A DNA stretch of 64,000 nt from Symsagittifera roscoffensis (GCF_963678635.1 NC_087070.1:24415419-24479418); one strand, 5' to 3'; positions 33,290-45,424 are shown, numbered from the stretch's first letter. Program-made: numbers and translations. Notes: generated by a model not told the origin, from the letters alone.

Positions 33290-33640
33290 CAAGACTACTC
33301 GTATATCAGGGCAAAACCCTGAAAGTTCTGACTGTCCCTTAATCCATATCGAGCAAATTATGGGAAACAATATTGAACAACTATAAGTTTTAACCAATAT
33401 CAAAGATCACGTGTGAAAATATGAGTCGTGCGAAATTAATACGACTAATTAGCTAGCCTCAATTAAATTTAGAACAACTTTGTTGTGGGGAATAAATTGC
33501 CTTGCATGACTAGTTCGCTTTACGCTTTCAAAATTAGGAATAAAATCTTCAATGTGCCTATAAATAGATCCAGAGCATGGCCAAAATGGCAATTTTTTAA
33601 AATTTTGATTTCAGGAGCTCGATATTTTTAATGATGCATA
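33290..33640 (-). repeat. HTR-related repeat, diverged subfamily
   Basis: Starts with the tail ACTACTCGTATATCAGGGCA-AAACCCTGAAAG (33294 on), where the inner hairpin CAGGG...CCCTG is kept. The body is a variant: CTAGCCTCAATTAAATTTAG, AACAACTTTGTTGTG, GCCTTGCATGACTAGTTCGC. The same variant body occurs at about 61190-61300. Confidence 0.6.
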
Positions 33641-35972
33641 GAAATTTTTCGTTAAAATTTATTCTTTTGATCACCGAAAATTAATTGAAGGAGCACAGAA
33701 ACTTTTGATCGGTGGTATATAAACCAGCAAAAGTATGAACTAACCGAAGTATCAACAGGCCAAAAATATGTAAGCGTAATGAAGTACTTATGCAACATTC
33801 ATGTAATAGTTACAAAATTTATGCATATTTCATTCAATTGATGTAAATTTAGCTGGGGTATATACTCTGCACATTTAGAAAAAATTTTGATCGGCTGATT
33901 TGATTATTTTTGTTTTGATAACAGTAGATTGATAAAATTATGGTCAGACTTTTTTGGTTTTCTAACAGATTTTGTTTTGAATTTTTTAGGCGAAGGGTCT
34001 CAATTAGATAATAATTCACTATTAGTAGTTAATAGTAGCTAAAACGCCCTAAAACTCATAATGTAATTATAGATGCAAACTCATTATTTCCCTAGTTCGT
34101 TTGAATAAGTTTGTATGAAAAATAGATTTGTTCAAAATGGTTTCTATCGAATTTTCACAATTGATATTCTATCAAATCGCGACTCGCAACATATAGAGCT
34201 TTTACCGCATTTGATTTTTTCTCAGCTATCATTTGAGCATCATTTTCTGGTTGGAAAAATTTTCTCACCCCATAATTCCTTCCTGTAAATTCGTGAGTTC
34301 GTCGGGACAAAATTTTTTGCTTTAAAACACAATTATTTTTTATTATCAAAATCTGAATCATATAATTTCAGATCTAAAAACTCACGTTTGTAGGAAGGAA
34401 AAAATTTTATATTTCGACTTAAAAGTTCATAAGATACGGATAGGCACACGGATCGAGACTAGAGAGCATATCAATGCTATTCTAGGGTTTCATAGCTATT
34501 TTTAGATAACAAAAAATCTAACTGAATTGGAAAAAAATACTAATGAGATTGAAAATAAAGGATTGAAAAAAAATAGAAATTAACTTAAAAATTGAGTTCT
34601 TAGTGTTTTTAGTAAAAGAGTTGTATTGGCAGAGAAACAAAATATGTGAGATTTGAGAGCATGAGGTCTGCCGCCGGAAACTGTATTGAAAACCCGTTTT
34701 TGCCTTAACATGTTTTTAAATAGTTATCTCCTTTTTACCCTAAGTATACCGCTAGAATCTGAAGTATATTATTATATGGCTTTAATCAATGTTGTCTAAC
34801 TCAATTTGCTCGGATTAGCTTCAACACATTTTATAACTTGACAACCGATGCCAATTGGAATTCAGGAAACAATCACTGTCTTCAGGGAATTTAGTAACTG
34901 TCTTTATCTAACAGATGGAAAAATTAGGAAGTAAGAACAATATATTTTCCAACTTAAACCAAATTTAAATTAGAATTCGATCCTTTTTGTTTCTCAGCTG
35001 AAAAAAGCTAATATTTACAAATTTTCTATTCAAGTCATGTGTTTCAACAAAATGTCAGTTTATATTTTTGAAAGCTATTTTCACGTTTTCATATGCACTT
35101 TTAAAAAATTTTTTCAACACTTTTTTTTTTTAAATGCAAATTAAACCAATGCAAATTGTTGATTTGTTTATCCTACCTATGGAAAAAACATTACTGCATA
35201 TCTCAATACTAATTTTCTCTTCCATTTCGAACTAGAAAATTGTCTAAACCTAATTCTAACTTTAATCGCAGACGTACAGATAACGCATCCTTTCATGCTT
35301 AGAAAGACCTAAACAAACCTTGAAAAAATCAGTCCATCATCTTTTGATTAAAAAATTTTCAAAATTTAAAACAAAATTGTTATATTTATTTGAAAAGTTT
35401 TGGTTAAAAAAACTTTGCTTTTGTAGTCGTTGATATGGTTTCAGATCCAAAACAAAAGCAGCTCTAAGCTTTTAGAATTACTTTTTCAATATCTAAAACA
35501 CGCAAATATCAGTTCAAACATCTTCAAAACTGATTAAATCCAATGTCAATGATGATTCCTAAATTTGAGACACGATTGCGGTAAAGTCGATTGAGTTATT
35601 TTTATCGAAGTTGAATGCATCACATCACTACTATATTTATGAATAAATTACTTCTGTTAAAAGAAACTTTTTTACAATTAAATCTGCTTTATTTTAATTT
35701 GAGAAGCGATGCTTTTCTTTTTTAAAATAACTTTAACGCAACCGCGTCTGAGTTTTAGAAATCAACAATGGCTTTGAGATTCGGTCAATTTTGTAGATGT
35801 TTGAGTTGATGTTTTCTTGTTTTAGATATCGAAATTGTAAATCTAAAAACTCAGTTTTCAGAATTTTTGTCTTGATTCTGTAAATTTGTCAACAACTATA
35901 AAATTCAAATCTTTTACAAATTTTTTTATAATAATTGTTTCATTTTTTGTTTTACATAATCTGTTCGGTTTT

Positions 35973-38455
35973 TGATGCTCGGTTTTTGTAATTTTATGCT
36001 TCAAAATTTCAAGCTGAATCTACTGAAATTTCATTTTTTACTAGCAAAGTTTTGATTCGTTTTCCCGTTTGATTGATAAGTATTTAATAGATAACCCTGA
36101 AAACTTAAAAATGTAATTAATTTTTAAAACAGTTTGAATTTTTTTTCCTTGTATCCATGTATCTATATAAGTTTTCATATAAGTTTTCACGGAAATTGTA
36201 ATCAATTCAGCATACGAATTCGAAAAAAAAAAACGAGGATCAAAAAATTTTATCAGACATAAAACACAAAACAATTTGGGCTCTTTTCCAGTTCCCCCTT
36301 TGATATTTTCTGAAATTCAAGTTATAAAAATCTATTGAAATTGATTTTTTATATTATAAGATGCGTTAAAACGTGTCAGCGTGAACAGCTGAACAAGTTT
36401 GTACAGCATTTTTAACATGCAAACTGTCGTGTGAACAATTTTTGAACAGTATTAATTCTAAATTTTTCGAGGGAGGAGGGGGGGGGGGGGGTGGGTGATT
36501 GGAAAAGAGCCACAATTTGAGACCAAAAACCGGTTGAACAAAAAAATTTGAAAAGGTATTCAGAAAAGCGGAGTTAAAAAACTTCCGTAACAAAAAAAGT
36601 ATTCAAGAGTGCCAATTGAGCTCAAAAGATGGAATATCAGCGCAGACTTTTAGCAATGCCGGGTTGACTGTTGCAGAAAAGTAAAAAGATTCAATCTAGA
36701 TGAAAAACAATCAACATTTTGTTTTAAACCATCTGTACTTTTTCAAAAAAAAAACTCGTGATAAATAAAAGCTAAATTGATAAATTGACAAAAAAAACTA
36801 TAAATGATATTTAAACTCGCGATCAAGATCTCACCATTAAACAATTTTAAAAACAGCAATTATACTTTTATGAAAACGAAATTGTTGGTTGATATGATAA
36901 AAGATGAAAAAGATTAAAAAGATTGGTTGATTTGATAAAAAAAAAGTTCACACTACCCAGGACATATTAAAACACGTTACGCAAAAACCATTAATTTTGA
37001 AAGCGCTTTTCAAACATAAAATGCGTTTTTTCGATACTCAGAAAAATGTATCTTCAGATGATAAATTGCTTGGAAAAGGCTCTTGCTTGGAAATGAAAAT
37101 TTTTGATGCTCTGTTTTTGTAGTTTTATTTTTCACAATTTCATGCTGAATCTACTGAAATTTCATTTTTTTTCAAGCAAGGTGAAAAAAAAAACAATAAG
37201 TTATTGATTCGTTTTCCTTGTTTGATTGATAAGTATTTAATAGATAACCCTGAAAATTTAAAAATGTAATTAAATTTTAAAATAGCTTGAATTTTTTTTC
37301 CTTGTATCCATCTATCCATATAAGTTTTCATGCTTGTCTATCAAGTATTCATCATTCAAACAGAGATATTGGTTTAGTTTCATTCTGTTTGTAAAAACGG
37401 AAATTGTAATCAATTCAGCATACGAATTCGAAAAAAAAACGAGGATCAAAAAATTTTATCAGACATAAATTAGAAAACAATTTGGGCTCTTTTCCAGTTC
37501 CCCCTTTGATATTTTCTGAAATTCGAATCATAAAAAATCTATTGAAAATGATTTTTTATGTTATAAGCTGCGTTGAAACGTGTCAGCGTGAACAGGTGAA
37601 CAAGTTTGTACAGCATTTTTAACATGCAAACTGTCGTGTGAACAATTTTTGAACAGTATTATTTCTAAATTTTTCGAGGGAGGGGGGGGGGGGTGGGTGA
37701 TTGAAAAAGAAGAGCCACAATTTGAGACCAAAAAGTGGTTGAACAAAAAAATTGAAAAGGTATTCAGAAAAGCGAAAATAAAAAACTTCCGTAATAAAAA
37801 CTTCCGTAACAGCTATATTTTTTCTTTTGTCCTTGTATGCGCTTTTTGAAAAAATTACGGTACTCGTGAACACTTTGTTAGTTTCGAATTTCTTTTGCCT
37901 TACCACACTGGAACTCTGAGGCAAAAATCTGACAAGATTAAGATTTGCTTACTGCTGTTTTCTAAGAATTAATTGAGCTCAAAAGATGGAATATCAGCGC
38001 AGACTTTTAGCAATGCCGGGTTAACTGTTGCAGAAAAGTAAAAGGATTCAATCTAGATGAAAAACAATCAAGTTTTGTTTTAAACCATCTGTAATTTTTC
38101 AAAAAAAAACTCGTGATAAAAAAGTGCTAAATTGATAAATTGACAAAAAAACTATAAATGATATTTAAACTCGTGATCAAGATCTCACCATTAAAAAATT
38201 TTAAAAACAGAAATTATACTTTTATGAAAATGAAATTGTTGGTTGATCTGATGAAAGATGATAAGGATTAAAAAAATTGGTTGATTTGATAAAAAAAAGT
38301 TCACTACCCAGGACATATTAAAACACGTTACGCAAAAAACATTAATTTTGAAAGCGCTTTTCAAACATAATATGCGTTTTTTTGATACTCAGAAAAATGT
38401 ATACTCAGATGATAAATTGCTTGGAAAAGACTGTTGCTTGGAAATGAAAATTTTT
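35973..38455. repeat. Tandem duplication, unit about 1.13-1.35 kb
   Basis: Copy 1 (about 35973-37102) and copy 2 (about 37104-38455) align in order: GCTGAATCTACTGAAATTTC; AGTATTTAATAGATAACCCT; ACGAGGATCAAAAAATTTTA; ACGTGTCAGCGTGAACAG; a long G-run (36478-36491; 37683-37692) with GTGGGTGATTG; ATGGAATATCAGCGCAGACT; GATAAATTGCTTGGAAAAG. Copy 2 carries an extra ~170 bp at about 37800-37970 and a smaller insertion near 37340. No protein is recognised in either. Confidence 0.85.
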
Positions 38456-40612
38456 TCACAAAAAATTAATTTGAATACAAAATCGTTGCGAGTATTTTTT
38501 AGATCTTCTTTGAACCTTTTTACTTTCAACACCAGCAATTTGCACGATTTGTTTTATGGAAGATTATGAATACTTTTTTGTGTACAGGTTTTTTTCATAT
38601 AAATTTCAATTTACACTCTGATTTCGAAACAAAATCGTCAAAAGTTACATCAAGTCAGCCATTTTCAGATATTCAGAGCCTATGTTCCATTCCCTGTCAT
38701 GGCAATAAGGTTCAAGAAATCTCTCGCTGAACTTCTTGCTTTAGGTTTACCACAGCTTGGCTAATTTTTACTTCAGAAAAAAATCAAAGGACAAAATCTA
38801 GATAAAAACGTTCTTTGATAGATCTCGCGCGTCTTGAAGGTACAATTTAGTAAAGATGAAAAAAATTGCAATAAAAAGTGGCACAAGTTGGACTCACATC
38901 CTAATTGATTAGGCAGTCATCTTCAAATCTACGTTTTTCGTTTTTAGTGAAACTGAACTTCAGGTCAAATGACACTTATACTAAAAAAACTTAAATTCGT
39001 TACATACTTTTTTTAAACAAAATCTAATTATGGCTGCTTTCTGAAGATATTAGTTTCTTAAATTCAAAAAAACAATTTCAGCCTTTCACAATTTTCTATG
39101 TATATTTTATAGCTTTTTTGCACAAAATTTCAGCAAAAAGTAGCGCTCAAAAAAACTCTGTCAGTGTTGCAATGATCTTAAATCGCTTCAAGAGATTATT
39201 TCACCTCAAACCATTCGTTTCAGGAAAATACTTACAAGAGTTTGCAATTTAAGCGTTCCTGCGATAAACAAGACTTAAGTCAAACAAAGTTTTTTCAAAA
39301 GTCATTTATAGCATCAACATTTTTATCAAATTTTTCTCAAGCAAATCATAGAAAAATTGAAAACTCAATTGAGAACAACTAAGTTCGCTACAAGAAGTTT
39401 GCACTTGGTTACTCCTACAGTTTTTTTTTCATGATAATTGAATATGCAAAATCAGCTGTTTAGTATTTTTTTAAACTTTCTTCAGAATATTTATTCTAAA
39501 TGATAGTCGGTCAATTCGAAAAAAAATTGTTTATAATCTGTATAGAAAATGAGGTATAAAAATTGATGAAAATAATTGAAAGACAAAGCTATATAAAGAC
39601 ATCGATTTAATCCAAACATGGATTTAAATCAATTTAAAAACTATTTAAATTGATTTTTTGTCTAGGAATATGATCGATTTAAATAGATATAAAAATTGAT
39701 CCAAATCAACCATAATTCGCGTTTTTTATTCCCCCAAACTTGCGTTTTAATACTATAGTTTTGTTTTCGATCTCAACATATACAACATAAGTTTACAATA
39801 CTACAGTCAATTTTGATAAATTTTTGATTCTGAAATAGATTCATTCTATATACACACGTTTTCCCTCATCAGTTCACTTGTTTTTTTTTCGCTGAAGCAT
39901 CATAGAAAGCTGTATTTTGCAGATTTTTTCTGCACAGCAAATGAAATAATGATCTTTGGAGCGCAGTTTTTTTGCATGTCAATCCGATTTTTTAATTTCT
40001 TTTCAAATACTTAAAAAATTAGTGTATAATTCTGCCAAAATCGCCTCCGAAAAGTTTCGGTTTTCCTGTCAAAAGTGAATGTTGTGAAGTATATTAGCAG
40101 TGACACACTGTAGTTGCTGAGTGAAAAATGACTACTGCGAACAAAGGAGAGCAGACAAGTAGAGCAGACGGTTTTACTTTGTCAGGGTCGCTTTTTGAAA
40201 GTTCTATTTTATTTTTTTTGCGAGTTGCCGCTCTCGCGAAGTTTTTCAAGCTTTCTATTTTTGCAATTTTCCCCTTATGAGTTGTCGTGGTACCGGTTTT
40301 AAAAGGTTAAATTTCCTAACGAGGGAAGTTTTTGCATTTTACTTCATCCTAATGCCCTTGTAATTCCATTAACAAGTCACAAATGGGCGGAAATTTTTCA
40401 GGAAGAGTAATAGACTGACACTTAGTGGCCTAATTATCTTTCTCTTTGTAGGAAGTGTTTTTCAGTATCATTCTTCTACAAGGGCAATTTTTTTTAATAA
40501 ACAAACCCTAAAAATTGAAAGACTTGACGATCCCTAATATTTTGTCAAAATGTTTGACGGAAAAACAATGATTAGAACTGAATTGAATAATTGCAATTTT
40601 TAATATAAAATA

Positions 40613-40886
40613 TGACTGCTCGTATCAGGGCGAAGCCTTGAATGTTCCAAACGCCTTATAAAATCTTTGAAGCAGTGTTCGTTTAAAAATAATTGATGAA
40701 ATTTTCAAAACAAAAAGATTTGTTTGTTCAAATTTGAGATTTTTTAAAAATCAAACCATATAAGGTACCAATTGATGGATTTTGCTCCTAGTAACATAAC
40801 AATTATGGCAAATAGCTTGCTTTAACCAATTTGGAACGATCTCTAAAATGGATTAAATCTCCGCTTACGCGTTAATAGAGTTTTGC
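40613..40886 (-). repeat. HTR, 3' part only
   Basis: Tail ACTGCTCGTATCAGGGCGAAGCC at 40615 followed by body blocks up to TCCGCTTACGCGTTAATAG, where the similarity ends. The head half is missing. Confidence 0.75.
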
Positions 40887-41659
40887 TGAGGTTTTTCTGT
40901 TTTGTTACTGCTTGGTTAATTTTTTTCCGATGCTAATTTTGCATTCTATTGTTTTGGCATGTTTTTTTTCTTCAAAACTATCTTCATTCATTCTGATTGA
41001 TATGTTTTAAGTATAACTACAAAAACATCAATATTACTCTTTTGCTCAAACTTTTTCGGCTTTCGATTTAGCTCTCGGCTTAGCTTCTAAATTGTGTATA
41101 CCAGCCTAATTTCAGCACTTGTATGACTTTCGTGGATACTATTTGGGCAGTGCATGTATATTTTCCAAAAAAGTTTGCCGTATTTGGGCAGTGATGGAAT
41201 ATTTTCCAAAAAAAAATGCCGAACTTTTTTAGTTGAACTTCAGCTAATCGGTCTGTCAGCGTATTTACCTAATACTTTGTTCCCTACACTTTTTCTATAG
41301 TATTTATGAGATTGTTAAAAATGAAGGCCTCAAATTTAAATTGTAAAAACAATGCTCAAGTTCAACCCATTTTTCAATCGAACTCTTTAAACTTTAAACA
41401 ACAATTTTCATTTTTTTATTTCTAGTTATTTCTTCTACGCTTACAATTTCTTTGATAGTTTTTGAGTGTCCTTTTTGATAGTTCTTGAGTTTTTTGCTGT
41501 TTTGAACCTCTACTTGTTGTATCGTAAGTGGTGCGCAAGTAGTACATTTGGGGAAGAAAAAAATTTTTTTTCCTTCCAACGACTTGGATAGTCGAAACGT
41601 TTATATGATGATTCCAAACAATATAAAAAACTGTCTCAAATTTTTTCAACCAGAAGAAA

Positions 41660-41726
41660 CAAAACTGCTCGTATCGGTGAGAAGCTTTGATTCATCGGAC
41701 TGCTTTTTAGGGTCTATACTGTAATG
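41660..41726 (-). repeat. Isolated HTR tail
   Basis: AACTGCTCGTATCGGTGAGA ... CATCGGACTGCTTTTTAGGGTCTATACTG: the tail sequence with almost no body behind it, about 110 bp before the inverted copy at 41838. Confidence 0.6.
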
Positions 41727-41837
41727 TTTATTGTAAAAACACAAGAATATTATTTTAGATTGTTTTGAATATCATTCACGATCACGCTATGTAAAGAGTC
41801 TTGTATTTTAATAATACAATTAAATGTCGTGTCTCAT

Positions 41838-42378
41838 TGTTCCCACTTTCGATACGAAAGTAACGGAATATTTGTGCTCGGGTGGGTTTTTTTTTTTCTT
41901 CAGACAAATTTCGACTTTTCAACTAGCCATTTTTGACAGAATTTTTTTATATCATTCGAAAGGTATTGTTGTCCTGAGCTCCTTAAATTTGAAAAGATAC
42001 TTTACCTGTGATCGTTTTTCGTAAAGTTATGAGGGTTTAAAGATTGCCATTTTGGCCATTTTGACCAATTTGGGACAATTAACGCGCAATATAATTCGCG
42101 CCATTAACGCGTAAGCGAGATTTAATCCGTCTTATAAATTGTTCCAAATTGGTTGAACGAAGCTTATTTGCCATAATTGATTTGTTACAAGGAACAAAAT
42201 CCATCTTTTTGTACTTTATATGGCGTGTGGGGGATGATTTTTAAAAAAATTTTCAAATTTAAAATAAAAATTTCATTTTATTTTATTTCATTTATTTTTT
42301 TATGTATTACTGCTGCTCAATAAACCTTAAAAGGCAGTCGGCACATTCAAGGCTTCGCCCTGATACGAGCAGTCTTGT
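41838..42378 (+). repeat. Hairpin-tailed interspersed repeat (HTR), copy D
   Basis: Full-length copy in the opposite orientation to A and B. Head: GTTCCCACTTTCGATACGAAAG and GTGCTCGGGTGGG. Body blocks appear in the same order. The tail ends AAGGCTTCGCCCTGATACGAGCAGTCTTG at 42373. The 66-codon open frame at its head is not protein-coding. Confidence 0.8.
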
Positions 42379-42407
42379 TTCCATTTAGAACGCATTAATA
42401 CGCCGCA

Positions 42408-42815
42408 TACTTGTATTCGAAGAACGCAATATATCGCGTGTCAATTATATCAAATTGGCCAAATTAGCGATTTCAAACACCCACAACTATATAATTATTG
42501 ATCAATGTTTAATTATCTATTTAGATTTGAGCCCAGAGCAACAGTATCTTCCAGATGGTTTCAAAAAGTTTCCGTCAAAAATTCATAGTTTAAAGATCAA
42601 AATTTGACTGAATATAGAAAAACCACCCCAATCATTTATATTCTGCTTTTTCTTCGAAAGTTGGAACAATAAAAAGATCAGATGTGATTTTATAATTTGA
42701 GCTGAGGACATCAAAAAATCCGCCAAAAATTACAAAATTGGTCAAAAAATGCTAGTTAACATGTCGAGAAAAAACACACCCCGAGCACAAATATTTTCGA
42801 AAGTCGGAACAACAA
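42408..42815 (-). repeat. Two partial HTR heads in series
   Basis: After copy D come two head-end fragments. 42408-42672 has ACGCAATATATCGCG, CAAATTGGCCAAATTAG and CCACCCCAATCATTTATATT, ending CGAAAGTTGGAACAA. 42680-42813 has ACACCCCGAGCACAAATATT, ending CGAAAGTCGGAACAAC. Both run in the orientation of copies A and B, so this cluster is built of nested or serial insertions. Confidence 0.6.
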
Positions 42816-43696
42816 GATTTGAATGCTGCTCAAGTCTGCTATAAAATTAAATCTATAGACAAAAGTTTTCAGTTTGTGATATTATAAAATTTTCAGATTT
42901 TTTTGACTAGCTTCTTAAATCTAACATTAAATCACGTCTTTTGAATCTGTAAAATTATCTTCTACCCGACTCCATCGGATAATAAACTCAAGTTGAAAAT
43001 ATAACCCGACACTAAAGTTTTCAGTAAACTCGGACTTTTGTGAGAGGACGGCAATTTTGAACAAAAAAAGTTTTGCCTTATCTAAGATGTAAGTGGCAAA
43101 GAAATTAATGTAAAGTGGCAAACTTTTTGCTAGATTCGAATTCTTAAACAAATTAGATTTGTTTACTCGTTCAAAATTGTCATTCCGCAGTGTGATGTTC
43201 CCAAAAATACAAATAAAAAAGATTTATTTCGAGAAAATAAATGCCATTTGGATTAATTCAGGATTTTGAGGAGTGGATTAAAGCTCTTTATAGCCTGTTT
43301 TAGCGAAAAATAACTAGTCTTTGCAAAACTTTATTCCAATCACTTTCCGTTACCAAGCAAAAACTGCCGAAAATTTCGAGTAAAAACACTAAAATATACG
43401 AAGAGAAAATGTGTTTTTTTTGCGATGATAAGTTTGGTGAAAAAAGCTTCTATAGACTCTTAGTGAAAATAGCTTCTAAAATTGCTCCGATAGACGTCTA
43501 AAAAACAGCAATTACGTTTTGTCCAGGAAAGTTTTTGTTTTCTAAACCTCTTTTTTTTCCATTAATCTGTCCAAAACTTCAGATGGAAAGGCATTTTTAA
43601 GTGGTCGGTCAGTCATCTGCATTTATATTGGTTTTTTGACTTTCGCTGAGATAATGAGCAAGTTTTCGAAGTTTACTTAATTTGCCGTCATTTCAG

Positions 43697-43988
43697 CCAA
43701 TCAGCAGGCGCAGATTGAGCTGATGACTAAGGGAAGTGTGCGAACAAGCAACACCACTTCCTCGACAAACAGACCAAATGGGACAGTGCGAGGAGGGGCA
43801 GAGGGAGGGACAGGGGGAGGGCGAGGTGGAGGAGGAGGGGGAGGGAGGGTGCAGTTGCGACTGAGTGGCAATTCAGACCACCTGGAGAGGGCTAGGAGGA
43901 GGATGGTGTGGATGACTGCCTGCTTCGTCATCACCTACATCTGCTGTTCCACTCCCTACTACCTGTCCATCGCCATTGAGGCATACAG
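43697..43988 (+). CDS. Class A GPCR, exon encoding third intracellular loop and TM6
   Basis: Acceptor GTCATTTCAG, donor TACAG|GTTAAC, 292 bp. The split codon G|CC (Ala) joins the exon at 32371-32587 without a frame break. It encodes a long loop starting NQQAQIELMTKGSVRTSN and a low-complexity Gly/Arg stretch (GGRGGGGGGGRVQ). The basic RARRRMVWM follows, then TM6 FVITYICCSTPYYLSIAI and the start of the third outer loop. The TM6 Pro is kept with Thr before it and Tyr-Tyr after (TPYY, as in GnRH-type receptors). The usual Trp of the CWxP motif reads Ser (CSTP). TM7 should follow in a phase 2 exon. I could not find it in the remaining 20 kb, so the gene continues beyond the window or lies in sequence I failed to recognise. 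Confidence 0.75.
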
Positions 43989-44860
43989 GTTAACTTCCTC
44001 TTCATATTTTACATTCTGCGGTAAAGCTCATTTTGAATAGCTCCAAACATACATGTTAAGGTCGCCTTTACAATTGACATTTTGAAATAAACTTGACTTC
44101 GAACAGCCGTGATTTCTGCCTACAGGCACAAGTCCGCCTATAGTAGGTGTTCTTCAAGCTGTGGCAGATTCAAAATTCAAAATTTGCCATATTCATTTTT
44201 CAAAAAACTCTTCAACTTTGATAAGTGTTTCTAGATTATCTGATTTGATACAACGTTCTGCATGCAGTTTTCCGATATGCCAAACGGTGCACGAGGTTAC
44301 CACCAGGCCTGGGAGTTTAGATCAGTATTAAAAAAAAACATTTTAGTTAGGTAATTAATTCGTTAAAAGCATCAAATTAGTTGAAGAAAAGTTAACTAAA
44401 ACTCACGTATTTTTAAAAGTTTGCTGGAGTAACAGCAAAAAAGTCATTTTCAACATATTTTCTGTTAAAAAACATAGCGAGCCTGAGAAAAAAAAACATT
44501 TAACGAGAAATTTTTAAACTGCTAGCTTTCAAATATAGAGCATCTAACCAACTCCCCCACCTTATGATCTCAGGCCTTGGTGAAGATGTCAATGTCAGAA
44601 TTAATGAAAATAAAGAGCATTTCTCTAATTAGTTCATTTCGTCTTTACATTTTCTTTTTCTCAGAAGTATTATTGTTAACTACGAAAAATAGTTACTTAA
44701 CTAAAATCCGGAGACTGGTTATCACATAAAAAAGCACACAACGGCATAAAACTAGCACAAAGTTTATGAAAGTTGTTTCAGTTATATTTCAAAAAATTTA
44801 TATTGTAAATTGAAGCTCAAAAAAACATGATGAAATTTTTCACTGAGAGAGACTAAAGTA
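43989..44860. other. AT-rich DNA, probable intron
   Basis: Follows the TM6 exon donor. No TM7 exon or other gene is recognised here. Confidence 0.4.
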
Positions 44861-44862
44861 TT

Positions 44863-44934
44863 AATTCACGTCAGAAATTTAATCGGTGTTTATAGTTGCA
44901 ACTATAAACACCGATTAAATTTCTGACGTGAATT
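44863..44934. repeat. 72-bp perfect palindrome
   Basis: Arms of 36 bp meet with no spacer at TATAGTTG|CAACTATA; the outer ends are AATTCACGTCAGAAATTTAA and its exact complement. Similarity ends sharply outside (TTA versus TTC). Confidence 0.9.
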
Positions 44935-44939
44935 TCATA

Positions 44940-45424
44940 CCATACAAAAAAAAGAGGAGTCTTGAGCATTTTTGAAAAATTTTATCAAGAGAAATGGAAA
45001 AAAAATTAATATTAGTATATCCAGGACTACGTTATACACACAAAAAATTAAATTTTGCATGCAAAATTTTTTTTCAAAAAAATGTTTGTTTGAGTACGAA
45101 AATCATTTTGCGGTTGAAAAAAAACAAAAAAAAATTTGGGGGCAATTTCAAAAAAAAAAATTTTGTTGTCGCCATCAAAAAAATGCTAGTCATACAATTT
45201 CCATATATGAAAATTGTATGATTAGTATTTTTTGACAAAAAATTTTTCTTTGTTATTTAGTACGATACACCAAAATTTATGCGAAAACAAGAGAAAAGTT
45301 CTTCGAAAATTCGATGACACCATTTTAGCAAAATGTATGAAAATTGTATGATTAGTATTTTTTCATAGACTTAGTTTATGGAATTGTATGATTAGCATTT
45401 TTGGTCTATGGAGGTCAACCCGGG
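44940..45424. mobile_element. CCCGGGTTGACC TIR element (MITE), left-truncated copy
   Basis: Shares with the element at 50965-51774 the order CATACAAAAAAA, GTATATCCAGGACTACGTTA, AAATTAAATTTTGCATGCAA, TTCCATATATGAAAATTGTA and the right end TTTTTGGTCTATGGAGGTCAACCCGGG (45398-45424). Its left TIR is missing; similarity starts next to the palindrome at 44934. Confidence 0.65.

Larger units (their letters stand above)
32588..43696 (+). other. 11-kb intron of the GPCR gene
   Basis: Inferred from the phase 1 donor at 32588 and the TGCCGTCATTTCAG acceptor at 43696. It is filled with repeats listed separately (HTR variants at 33.3, 40.6 and 41.8-42.8 kb and the 1.2-kb tandem duplication at 36-38.5 kb). 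The stretches 32588-33290, 33650-35970, 38456-40610 and 42820-43690 are AT-rich and show no gene. Confidence 0.6.

Noticed and set aside
41824-42024. 66-codon frame (and its relatives at 9624 and 63416) as a transposon protein
   Set aside because: Similar peptides arise because the HTR head is repeated, but the frames are not kept open in all copies and differ by indels.
43701-43934. Minus-strand proline-rich frame opposite the GPCR exon
   Set aside because: It is the complement of the Gly/Arg-rich loop; the plus strand has phase-matched splice sites and TM6.
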